In this document: one piece after another, positions 1-5,364 of the stretch
Position numbering within the stretch: the first letter of the stretch is position 1
Layout: each line of letters opens with the position of its first letter
NCBI GenBank assembly: GCA_009780545.1
Contig: WQZW01000130.1
Span: forward strand, 1-5,418
Origin: Treponema sp.
GTDB lineage: Bacteria > Spirochaetota > Spirochaetia > Treponematales > Breznakiellaceae
Reading direction: 5' to 3'
Length of the DNA stretch: 5,418 bases
Notes under the pieces: generated by a model
Databases searched by the model: none
What the model was told of the DNA's origin: nothing
What the model saw: only the letters and a program-made list of their open reading frames with translations
Position numbers and translations under genes: made by a program

Positions 1-68
1 ACTTCAGGTTTGCAAGTGCAACCGCTAAAAATGCACGTTTCGTAGCCCATAGGGTGAGAAACTGCATA

Positions 69-102
69 GCCTCGGCAAAACTAACCGAGTTTTGCAAGAG
101 GC
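69..102. repeat. Two-part intergenic hairpin
   Basis: The inner stem is a perfect 8-bp pair, GCAAAACT (75-82) with AGTTTTGC (88-95), closed by a 5-nt loop AACCG. An outer 5-bp stem GCCTC (69-73) pairs with GAGGC (98-102) across a small 1x2 internal loop. On the plus strand it is followed by a pyrimidine stretch (TCTTCTTCCTCTT) rather than a clean T-run, so it is not a textbook intrinsic terminator. It lies downstream of hisS on the minus strand and could help end that transcript or protect its 3' end. The arm GAGTTTTGC (87-95) resembles arms of the hairpins at 5184-5192 and 5312-5320. Confidence 0.6.
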
Positions 103-109
103 TCTTCTT

Positions 110-278
110 CCTCTTAATTCCCTGTTTCCGTGTAGGCTTTTTGCCGCCGAGGATGGGATCGAAGTAGTCCTCGAACTTGAGATAGCGTTGAGGATGAGGC
201 GGTAGACGACGAAGGAGATGACCATGGCGGAGACGGAGCCTCGACAAAGACCCGTATGTCATCCTCGGTCTTGAGTTC
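110..278 (-). pseudogene. Frame-broken coding remnant downstream of hisS
   Basis: I do not recognise the gene. Reading the minus strand leftwards, three successive frames show coding-like codons in the style of hisS (third positions mostly C or G). The first, about 278-241, gives ELKTEDDIRVFVE. The second, 240-187, gives GSVSAMVISFVVYRLILN, where all 18 codons end in C or G. The third, from 184 leftwards, gives YLKFEDYFDPILGG and then a basic run rich in K and R. One lost base near 240 (GG for GGG) and one near 186 would join the three parts into one reading. The product would be a hydrophobic segment followed by an acidic/aromatic stretch and a basic tail, as in the end of a membrane protein. 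An intact alternative exists: an ATG at 262 overlapping the hisS stop (ATGA) opens a frame that stays open to the window edge, 87 codons. Its codons between 262 and 185 do not look coding, so I favour a decayed gene. Sequence error is also possible, although the neighbouring genes are intact. Confidence 0.4.
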
Positions 279-1578
279 CCCGGAGGATGGACGCCGCTCC
301 CTCGAAATCAACTCCCGGCCTGTTCTCCCGGGAAGCCAGATCCCGCAGGGTAAAGCTTTTTCCCAACGGCCGCTCCGGGATAAGCATCCACCTGATGCCC
401 TTCTTCTCGGCAAGGACGAACTGCTTGACCGGTTCGGCCTGTTCGGTGAAGACCTCGCAGGAAATGCCCCGTTCCCGAAAGTTCCGGGCCAGGGCCTGGT
501 AGCGGCCTGAGTCGGCCGGGTCAAGGCAGGCGATGGCAAGGACCGCCGCACCGGTTTCCGCCGGAAGTCGGTCCAGGGCCTGCAATGCGGCGATCAGCCG
601 GTCCAGCCCCACCGAGGAGCCCACTCCGCTGATCCGGTTCTTCGAGTACAGGCCGGCAAGATCGTCGTAGCGGCCGCCGGAACAGATCGAGCCTATCGAG
701 GGAAGGTCGGCAAGGAAGGTCTCGAAGACGATGCCGGTGTAGTAATCCAGCCCGCGGGTGATCGAGGGGTCCAGGACCAGCAGTTCCGCAGAGGCCGGGT
801 CGGCATTGTCCATAAAGCCCTTGATCAGGGCCAGCCTTTCGGCCTCCGGGGAATCGCCGCCTGCAAGCTCCCGCAATCGGGCAAGGGTTTCCCCGAAGCT
901 TTCCCTGCCGGCCGTTCCGGTAAAGGCCAGGATCCGCCGCGCATCGGCCTCGCCGACAAGGGCCGAAAGGTCCTCGCCGGTCCGCTCCTCGCCGACCTTG
1001 GCCGCCTTGTCCACGATCCGCAGTATCTGGGGCGCCGCTTCCGTCCGGCCGATGCGGGCGAGGAATCGGTTGAACAGCCCCCGATGGTTGACCCGGATGC
1101 TCACCGGGCCGGCACCGACGCTCCGCAGGGCATGTCCTATCATCAGCAGTATCTCCAGATCGGCCGCCGGGCTTTCGCTGCCGATGATGTCGAAGTCGCA
1201 CTGGGTGAACTCCCGAAACCGCCCCCGCTGGGCGTTCTCGCCCCGCCAGACCTTCCCGATATGGTACCGCTTGAGGGGAAAGTGCAGCTCGCCGTAATGC
1301 TGGGCGACGAAGCGGGCGAAGGGCACGGTAAGGTCGAAGCGCAGGGCCACATCCCGCCCGCCATGGTCGTTGAAGCGGTAGATCTGCTTCTCCGTCTCGC
1401 CGCCGCCCTTGCCCAGCAGGATTTCCGCATACTCGAGGGCCGGCGTGTCGATGGGAACGAAGCCGAAGGAGCGGAAGCCCGCCTCGATCCGCTCCGACAT
1501 CAGTCGCCGCACGCTTTCGTCCGCCGGCAAAAAGTCCCTGAATCCCTTCAGCACCCTGGGTTCTATTATTCCGTTCAT
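259..1578 (-). CDS. hisS: Histidyl-tRNA synthetase
   Basis: Class II aminoacyl-tRNA synthetase that charges tRNA-His with histidine using ATP in the cytoplasm. The product is 439 residues, near the usual bacterial length of about 420-430. All family landmarks are present: the N-terminal PRVLKGFRDFLP block (7-18), LRFDLTVPFARF (79-90), motif 2 with VWRGE (110-114) and RGRFREF (118-124), the histidine-binding RGLDYYTG (275-282), CSGGRYDDL (299-307), and motif 3 GVGSSVGLDRL (318-328). The C-terminal anticodon-binding domain covers roughly 345-430. The conserved histidine-binding motifs and this domain separate it from HisZ. I chose the ATG at 1578 because the product then begins just before the conserved IEPRVLKGF block. 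An in-frame ATG at 1716 would add 46 residues translated from the promoter region. There is no Shine-Dalgarno site before the chosen start, and a -10 box lies only 8 nt upstream, which suggests a leaderless mRNA. The gene is divergent from the mla-type operon. Confidence 0.97.
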   Translation of the reverse strand: MNGIIEPRVLKGFRDFLPADESVRRLMSERIEAGFRSFGFVPIDTPALEYAEILLGKGGGETEKQIYRFNDHGGRDVALRFDLTVPFARFVAQHYGELHFPLKRYHIGKVWRGENAQRGRFREFTQCDFDIIGSESPAADLEILLMIGHALRSVGAGPVSIRVNHRGLFNRFLARIGRTEAAPQILRIVDKAAKVGEERTGEDLSALVGEADARRILAFTGTAGRESFGETLARLRELAGGDSPEAERLALIKGFMDNADPASAELLVLDPSITRGLDYYTGIVFETFLADLPSIGSICSGGRYDDLAGLYSKNRISGVGSSVGLDRLIAALQALDRLPAETGAAVLAIACLDPADSGRYQALARNFRERGISCEVFTEQAEPVKQFVLAEKKGIRWMLIPERPLGKSFTLRDLASRENRPGVDFEGAASILRGTQDRG

Positions 1579-1586
1579 GGAAAGAA

Positions 1587-1615
1587 AGCATACAGAAAAA
1601 TCATTTCGGGGACAA
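1587..1615 (-). promoter_or_regulatory. Predicted hisS promoter
   Basis: On the minus strand, TTGTCC (1615-1610, 4 of 6 to TTGACA) is followed after exactly 17 nt by TATGCT (1592-1587, 4 of 6 to TATAAT). With normal spacing, transcription would begin near 1580, about 2 nt before the hisS ATG. This is a prediction from consensus only. Confidence 0.45.
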
Positions 1616-1643
1616 GGGAATGCATAATGCGGAAGCAATTCTC

Positions 1644-1683
1644 GGTTTAACCTTCGGGTACCCCACAGATTGAAACTCCGTGG
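1644..1683. promoter_or_regulatory. Cluster of small dyads in the divergent promoter region
   Basis: Three symmetric elements follow one another: GGTTTAACC (1644-1652), the perfect palindrome GGGTACCC (1656-1663), and an imperfect 21-bp dyad at 1663-1683 with outer arms CCAC/GTGG and 7 of 10 positions pairing. They lie between the two predicted promoters, upstream of both, where a shared regulator or activator could bind. Short palindromes also arise by chance, so the operator reading is only a suggestion. Confidence 0.25.
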
Positions 1684-1730
1684 TTGATTCTTCTTAAAAA
1701 TCCATTTCCGTACCATCGCTCCGAATTCCC

Positions 1731-1759
1731 TACTCTATTCGCAATTTTTTTGCTATACT
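1731..1759 (+). promoter_or_regulatory. Predicted extended -10 promoter of the mla-type operon
   Basis: TGCTATACT (1751-1759) matches the extended -10 pattern TGnTATAAT, with 5 of 6 in the hexamer TATACT (1754-1759). A T-rich tract precedes it. The -35 position (about 1731-1736, TACTCT) is poor, which is normal for extended -10 promoters. The expected transcription start is near 1766, about 3 nt before the permease ATG at 1769. Confidence 0.5.
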
Positions 1760-1768
1760 ATCACGGCC

Positions 1769-2536
1769 ATGGCAAAGCATTCCGCCGGAGTCCCGCTAGT
1801 TTACGGACTGGGTATCTTCGCAAGGATTCTTACCTCCTCGCTGTTGTTTTTCAAACAGCGGAGGATATCCTCGCAGCCGCTTGTCATGCAAATTTACTTC
1901 ACCTTTGCCCAGGCGATGGGCATCACGGCGATGCTGGCCTTGGGCATCGGGGCGGCGGTGAGCAGCATCGGCTTTCCCTTCCTTAGAATGGTGTCGCAGG
2001 AGCAGCTCCTGTACCCGCTGCTGGTCGCCGTGGTTACCAGGGAACTGGGGCCGCTGTTGACCGCGCTGATCGTCATCGCGCGCTCGGCCACGGCCATCGC
2101 GACCGAGACGGCGGGTATGGTGATCGACCACGAGATCGAGGCCTACCTTTCCGTTGGGGTCGATCCGATAGAGCACCTTGCCGTTCCCCGCTTCATCGCC
2201 ATGATCGTCTCGCTGCTCCTGCTGAACTTCTACTTTTCGGTTTTCGGCCTGGTCGGTTCCTTTGTTATTGTCCAGGCCTTTCACACGTTGCCGGCCGGCG
2301 TCTACTTCGGGAGTCTGCTGCAGAGCTTTTCCGTCCCGGACATCGTTACGGCGACGGTCAAGGCCCTGGCCTTCGGGATGATCATCTCCACCATCGCCAT
2401 CACCGAGGGGCTCGGGGTGGAAAGGGCCAGTACCGAAGTGCCGGTGGCCGCCCTTCGCGCGGTGAGTCGGGCCTTCGTCGTCTGCATCGCCGTCAACATC
2501 CTCGTTTCGGCCCTGTACTACATGGTGTTCGCCTGA
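1769..2536 (+). CDS. mlaE: MlaE-family ABC transporter permease
   Basis: Inner-membrane permease of an MCE-type lipid transporter. In this family two copies form the membrane core, bind the ATPase below and the MCE ring above, and pass phospholipid. The product is 255 residues, the usual family size. An amphipathic N-terminal segment (about 10-35) precedes several hydrophobic helices (about 44-72, 80-112, 138-168, 200-216 and 235-254). The family core is clear: RELGPLLTALIVIARS (91-106), AGM (115-117), and EIEAYLSVGVDPIEHLAVPR (122-141), matching the canonical E-I-x-A-L...MG-x-x-P...L..PR signature. The ATG at 1769 is the only start that keeps the N-terminal segment usual in MlaE proteins; the next ATG (residue 40) would remove it. 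No Shine-Dalgarno site precedes it, and the -10 box ends 9 nt before it. It is the first gene of a four-gene operon and its stop overlaps the next start (TGATG). Confidence 0.93.
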   Translation: MAKHSAGVPLVYGLGIFARILTSSLLFFKQRRISSQPLVMQIYFTFAQAMGITAMLALGIGAAVSSIGFPFLRMVSQEQLLYPLLVAVVTRELGPLLTALIVIARSATAIATETAGMVIDHEIEAYLSVGVDPIEHLAVPRFIAMIVSLLLLNFYFSVFGLVGSFVIVQAFHTLPAGVYFGSLLQSFSVPDIVTATVKALAFGMIISTIAITEGLGVERASTEVPVAALRAVSRAFVVCIAVNILVSALYYMVFA

Positions 2537-3303
2537 TGGCCGACATCATCGAGCTTCGGGACGTATATTTTTCCGCACAGGGCAATCTGCTGGTGGACGG
2601 GGTTTCCCTTGCCTTCCCGGAAGGGCAGGCGGCGGCTTTGGTCGGGCCCTCGGGCGGCGGCAAAAGCACGGTGCTGAAGCTGGCGGCCGGCCTTTGTATC
2701 CCCAGTCGTGGCGAGGTGTTTTTTCGGGGGACGGCGTTGGGCAGGATGAGCCGGCAGGAAAACCTGGCCTTTCGCAAGGAAGCGGCCTTCGTCTTCCAGG
2801 ACTCGGCTCTTTGGGCCAACCAGAGCCTGCTGCAGACACTGGAACTTCCCCTGCGCCTCCACTTTCCGGAGATGGGCGAACGGGAGCGAAAACGGCGGGT
2901 GATGGAGGTGGCCGGCGAGGTCGGCTACCGGCGGGAACTGGGAATACGGCCGGCCGGGCTTTCGATGGGCGAGCAGAAGCTCGTGGCCTTTGCCCGCTCC
3001 CTGGTGCTTCGGCCGGACCTTCTGTTCCTCGACGAATGGACGGAATCCCTGGACGAAAAGTCCGCCGACCGGCTTGTGGAGATAGTAAGGCGGATGAAGG
3101 AGTCCGGAAGCACGGTGATATTCGTAAGCCACGATCCGAGGATCGTACTGAAGCTGGCCGACCGGGTGATTCTGGTCTCCGGTGGCAGGGTGTCGGAACT
3201 GCTCTCCAAGGAAGAGCTGGATTCCGCCGGCTTCCACTCCAGCAACCGGGACGAAGACCTGCTCCGCCTAATGGAAACCGGGGAAACGAGGGAGAGCGCA
3301 TGA
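2536..3303 (+). CDS. mlaF: MlaF-type ABC transporter ATP-binding protein
   Basis: Cytoplasmic ATPase that would power the MCE lipid transporter through the upstream permease. The product is 255 residues and forms a complete nucleotide-binding domain: Walker A GPSGGGKST (37-45), Q-loop glutamine Q88 in FVFQDSALW, signature LSMGEQ (142-147), Walker B LLFLDE (162-167) with catalytic E167, and switch histidine H199 in VSHD. Two places are unusual. The signature has Met in place of the first Gly of LSGGQ, and the segment after Walker B reads DEWTESLD instead of the common DEPTxGLD, with Trp168 for Pro and Glu170-Ser171 in the D-loop. All catalytic residues remain, so activity is expected. The start overlaps the permease stop in TGATG and lacks a good Shine-Dalgarno site, which suggests translational coupling. 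The stop overlaps the MCE start (ATGA). The family assignment rests on sequence plus operon position; MlaF versus another MCE-linked ATPase cannot be separated further. Confidence 0.93.
   Translation: MADIIELRDVYFSAQGNLLVDGVSLAFPEGQAAALVGPSGGGKSTVLKLAAGLCIPSRGEVFFRGTALGRMSRQENLAFRKEAAFVFQDSALWANQSLLQTLELPLRLHFPEMGERERKRRVMEVAGEVGYRRELGIRPAGLSMGEQKLVAFARSLVLRPDLLFLDEWTESLDEKSADRLVEIVRRMKESGSTVIFVSHDPRIVLKLADRVILVSGGRVSELLSKEELDSAGFHSSNRDEDLLRLMETGETRESA
3288..3295 (+). promoter_or_regulatory. Ribosome binding site of the MCE gene
   Basis: The purine run GAGGGAGA lies inside the end of the ATPase gene, about 4 nt before the ATG at 3300. It supports that start for the MCE protein rather than the much longer open frame that extends back to 2694. 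Confidence 0.6.
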
Positions 3304-4289
3304 GGCTGCCTATACGTTTTGCCGACAAGCTCGTCGGCGTTTCCATCGTGGCCGCTCTTGCCGGCATGCTGTTCGTCCTTTTCATGCTGGGGGCCAACCA
3401 GCGTTGGTTCGCCCGCGACCTCACCTACTACACCTACTTCGACTCGGCGGTCGGCCTCAGCGTGAACATGCCGGTCCATCACCGGGGTTTTACCATAGGG
3501 CAGATTCGGCAGGTTACCCTTACGGAGGACGACCGGGTCGAGGTCCGTTTCATCGTCTTCGATACCTATACCGACAGGGTGCGGGAGGGAACCATGGTCG
3601 AGCTGGTGGTGAGCCCCATCGCCGCGCTCGGGGGCAACCAGTTCATCCTGTACCCCGGCCTGGGCAGCGAGACGATTCCCGAAGGCCGCAGCATTCCCCT
3701 GCTCGGTTCCCCCGAGGGCCGGCAGTTGGTGTCCATGGGCCTCGGGCGGCCGCCGCAAAAGGAGGACGGCATCGGTACCCTCGTGGAACGGCTGGCTGAC
3801 CTGCTGGACACCCTGAACGAGACACTGGTCGGCACGGAGGGAAGCAGCCGGAGCCGCTCCTCCTTCCTGGGGATTCAGGGGCTGGTGCAGTCCATTACCG
3901 ATGCGGCCGACGGGATAGGCCGGGCCGTGGACGACATTTCCAAGGGCATTACCCCCACGCTGGACAACATGAAGGAAGTCTCCGACTCGCTTGCCAACCC
4001 GGACGGTACCCTGCTGTCCATCCTCGACGGCGAAGGCGAGGCCTACACCAGCCTGGTCAAATCGCTTGCCTCGCTCTCGCAGACCCTGGCCGAGCTGGAA
4101 AAAACGGCGGCCTTCCTCCCCGACCAGCTTCCCCAGCTTGCCGCATTCCTTGTCGACCTGCAGGGCATTCTCCGCACCGCCGAGGACGTGCTGGTTTCCC
4201 TCACCCGGAATCCCCTGCTCCGAGGCGGGATTCCGGAACGCCCGGGCCCCGGCCCCGGCGGAACGTCGAACCGAAACCTTGGATTTTAG
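3300..4289 (+). CDS. mlaD: MlaD-type MCE domain protein, membrane-anchored
   Basis: Periplasmic substrate-handling subunit of the transporter. MCE proteins form hexameric rings with a hydrophobic central pore and are anchored to the permease by an N-terminal helix. The product is 329 residues. Basic residues at 2-10 precede one transmembrane helix (about 11-32). The MCE domain covers about 41-120, with GLSVNMPVHHRGFTIGQI (52-69) and the late block SPIAALGGNQFILYPG (105-120). From about 157 to 303 the chain is a long heptad-like helical region rich in Leu, Ala, Asp and Ser, and it ends in NPLLRGGIPE (304-313), a C-terminal motif I know from many MCE proteins. A short Pro/Gly tail (PGPGPGG) follows. 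It is longer than the E. coli MlaD (about 183 residues) because of the helical tail, which in other MCE proteins builds a needle or tube across the periplasm. The open frame continues upstream to 2694, but that part overlaps the ATPase gene in another frame and is not MCE-like. Confidence 0.92.
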   Translation: MRLPIRFADKLVGVSIVAALAGMLFVLFMLGANQRWFARDLTYYTYFDSAVGLSVNMPVHHRGFTIGQIRQVTLTEDDRVEVRFIVFDTYTDRVREGTMVELVVSPIAALGGNQFILYPGLGSETIPEGRSIPLLGSPEGRQLVSMGLGRPPQKEDGIGTLVERLADLLDTLNETLVGTEGSSRSRSSFLGIQGLVQSITDAADGIGRAVDDISKGITPTLDNMKEVSDSLANPDGTLLSILDGEGEAYTSLVKSLASLSQTLAELEKTAAFLPDQLPQLAAFLVDLQGILRTAEDVLVSLTRNPLLRGGIPERPGPGPGGTSNRNLGF

Positions 4290-4295
4290 GGAGGA
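4288..4295 (+). promoter_or_regulatory. Strong Shine-Dalgarno site of the lipoprotein gene
   Basis: AGGGAGGA overlaps the TAG stop of the MCE gene (4287-4289) and ends 3 nt before the ATG at 4299. It is the best Shine-Dalgarno match in the window, showing that this organism uses such sites inside operons even though the two divergent first genes lack them. Confidence 0.8.
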
Positions 4296-4298
4296 TTC

Positions 4299-5168
4299 AT
4301 GCCGACAAAAATCGTCCTTACGGTACTGCTCCTTGCCCTTGCCGGCTCCTGCTCGACAAGGCCGGCAAATCCCGGCGAAAGCTTCGAGCTACGCCGGCGG
4401 GCCGAAACCCGGCTTGCCCAGGGAAACGCCCAGGCCGACCGTGGCGAACCGGAGGCCGCCCTTAACTTCCTGGACGAGGCCTTCCGCCTTGCCGTCCTCG
4501 CCGACGATTCCGGCCTCCGGATTCGGGCCGGCCTTTCCCGGGGCAACGTCCTTTTCTCCCTTGGCCTTGCCGAGGAAGCCGCCGCCGCCCTCAACGCCGC
4601 CGCCGAGGAAGCGGCCTTCGCCGGCAACCGGCCCCTGCTCGCCCTCAGCCGTTTCCACATCGCCCGACAGCAATTGCTGGGCGGACAGGCCGCTCCCCAA
4701 ACCGTCATCGAAAGTCTTGCGCCCGAAATGCGGGAGCTTTCCGAGCCATTGCATGTCGCTTTCGGCTGGACGGTGATTGCCCTTGCCGAAGCCGAAGCCG
4801 GCCTCTGGAAGGCGGCCGAGGCCTCCGCCGGCAAGAGCTTGGCCATCCACCTCAAAGGCGGCAACTTCGAGCTCGCCGCCCTGGACTGGTTCGTCATCGC
4901 CTCGGTCCGCTCCCGCTCCGGCCGACCGAACGAAGCCCTGCAAGCCCTGCTCCGGTCGATGGAACTCGACCGCCGCGTCGAAAACTCCTGGGGCCTGGCC
5001 TCAAGCTGGCGCGCAACCGGCGACGTCCACCGCCGAACCGGCAACTTCCCCGCTGCCCGAGCCGCCTACCTCCGCGCCGCCGAAATCTTCGCCGCCCTGG
5101 ACAACGAGCAGGCACTGCAGGATGTCCGTGATCGCCTCGCCGCCCTCCCGGAGGGCTCATCCTCCTGA
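4299..5168 (+). CDS. TPR-repeat lipoprotein, likely partner of the MCE transporter
   Basis: I recognise the fold but not a named gene. The product is 289 residues. A signal peptide (K4, then hydrophobic 5-14) ends in a lipobox A-G-S-C with Cys18 as the lipidated residue; Ser before Cys fits the relaxed spirochaetal lipobox. The rest is Ala/Leu-rich helical pairs of tetratricopeptide type, clearest at about 36-69, 73-106, 190-224 and 231-267 (for example GDVHRRTGNFPAARAAYLRA). TPR domains bind proteins, so a role as a periplasmic adaptor or outer-membrane-facing dock for the MCE protein is likely but inferred from the operon only. It is not MlaC, MlaA or a PqiC-type auxiliary lipoprotein as far as the sequence shows. 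The 9-nt gap after the MCE gene and the strong Shine-Dalgarno site tie it to the operon. The last residues (GSSS) and the stop are encoded by a perfect hairpin. The coding strand is much richer in C than that of the ATPase gene. Confidence 0.85.
   Translation: MPTKIVLTVLLLALAGSCSTRPANPGESFELRRRAETRLAQGNAQADRGEPEAALNFLDEAFRLAVLADDSGLRIRAGLSRGNVLFSLGLAEEAAAALNAAAEEAAFAGNRPLLALSRFHIARQQLLGGQAAPQTVIESLAPEMRELSEPLHVAFGWTVIALAEAEAGLWKAAEASAGKSLAIHLKGGNFELAALDWFVIASVRSRSGRPNEALQALLRSMELDRRVENSWGLASSWRATGDVHRRTGNFPAARAAYLRAAEIFAALDNEQALQDVRDRLAALPEGSSS
5142..5156 (+). repeat. Short hairpin at the end of the lipoprotein gene
   Basis: GCCCTC (5142-5147) pairs with GAGGGC (5151-5156) around a 3-nt loop. 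Its last two bases are also the first two of the next hairpin, so the two structures compete. It lies inside the coding sequence and may be a chance product of GC-rich codons. Confidence 0.35.
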
Positions 5169-5179
5169 GGAGGATGAGC
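5155..5179 (+). terminator. Perfect hairpin spanning the lipoprotein stop codon
   Basis: GCTCATCCTCC (5155-5165) pairs fully with GGAGGATGAGC (5169-5179) around the loop TGA, which is the stop codon of the lipoprotein gene. It is the first of two stable hairpins in tandem at the operon end. No T-run follows, so factor-independent termination is doubtful; 3'-end protection, attenuation or a repeat insertion are alternatives. Confidence 0.5.
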
Positions 5180-5214
5180 TAAGGAGATTTGCAGAGCAAA
5201 TCTCCACGCCTTAG
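5179..5214 (+). terminator. Second tandem hairpin after the operon
   Basis: GGAGATTTGC (5183-5192) pairs perfectly with GCAAATCTCC (5196-5205) around the loop AGA. CTAA (5179-5182) can also pair with TTAG (5211-5214), with a bulge at 5206-5210. It starts where the first hairpin ends. No T-run follows (TTGTCGGG), so it is an incomplete terminator or a repeat unit. The arm GAGATTTGC resembles arms near both window ends. Confidence 0.5.
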
Positions 5215-5307
5215 TTGTCGGGATTGTGAAGAAGAATACGAAGAATTTTGAATTACTACGGTTGAAACAGCAGAGGGCCAGCAGCATTTGAAAGCTTCCC
5301 CTTGAGC

Positions 5308-5363
5308 CGCCGAGTTTGGCCGGATGCCTTCATGGCATCCGCCAAACTCCCGAGCCTTCGGCG
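5308..5363. repeat. Long intergenic inverted repeat
   Basis: GAGTTTGGC (5312-5320) pairs with GCCAAACTC (5341-5349), then after a single bulged C (5321) GGATGCC (5322-5328) pairs with GGCATCC (5334-5340) around the loop TTCAT, giving 16 bp in total. CGCCG (5308-5312) and CGGCG (5359-5363) could add an outer stem. It lies between the mla-type operon and a possible minus-strand gene end at 5365, so it could serve as a two-way transcript end, though no T-run is visible on either side. Confidence 0.6.
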
Positions 5364-5364
5364 C

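Noticed and set aside
758..1650. Long open frames opposite hisS on the plus strand
   Set aside because: They are antisense shadows in GC-rich DNA where stop codons are rare; the products are Ser/Arg/Pro-rich or featureless, and hisS has full family motifs across the same span.
1579..1716. N-terminal extension of hisS from the ATG at 1716
   Set aside because: The added 46 residues are translated from AT-richer promoter DNA, have no HisS similarity, and would place the predicted hisS promoter inside the gene.
1796..2499. Minus-strand open frames opposite the permease gene
   Set aside because: They encode hydrophilic, low-complexity sequence, while the plus strand encodes a complete MlaE-family protein.
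4240..4262. G-quadruplex on the minus strand in the Pro/Gly tail region
   Set aside because: Only three runs of three or more G occur close together; the fourth is GG at most. The Pro/Gly codons explain the bias.
2694..4289. A 531-codon open frame ending with the MCE gene
   Set aside because: The first 202 codons overlap the ATPase gene in another frame, give low-complexity Gly/Arg/Pro-rich sequence, and precede a ribosome binding site and ATG at 3300 where the MCE protein begins naturally with its membrane anchor.
5155..5214. Classical Rho-independent terminator after the operon
   Set aside because: The stems are strong but neither is followed by a T-run, so only an incomplete terminator or repeat is claimed.
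4286..5287. Open frames opposite and out of frame with the lipoprotein gene
   Set aside because: They are rich in Arg, Ala, Ser and Pro from the GCC-type codons of the true gene, with no signal peptide or domain; the frame ending near 5066 only adds a short hydrophobic start from intergenic DNA.
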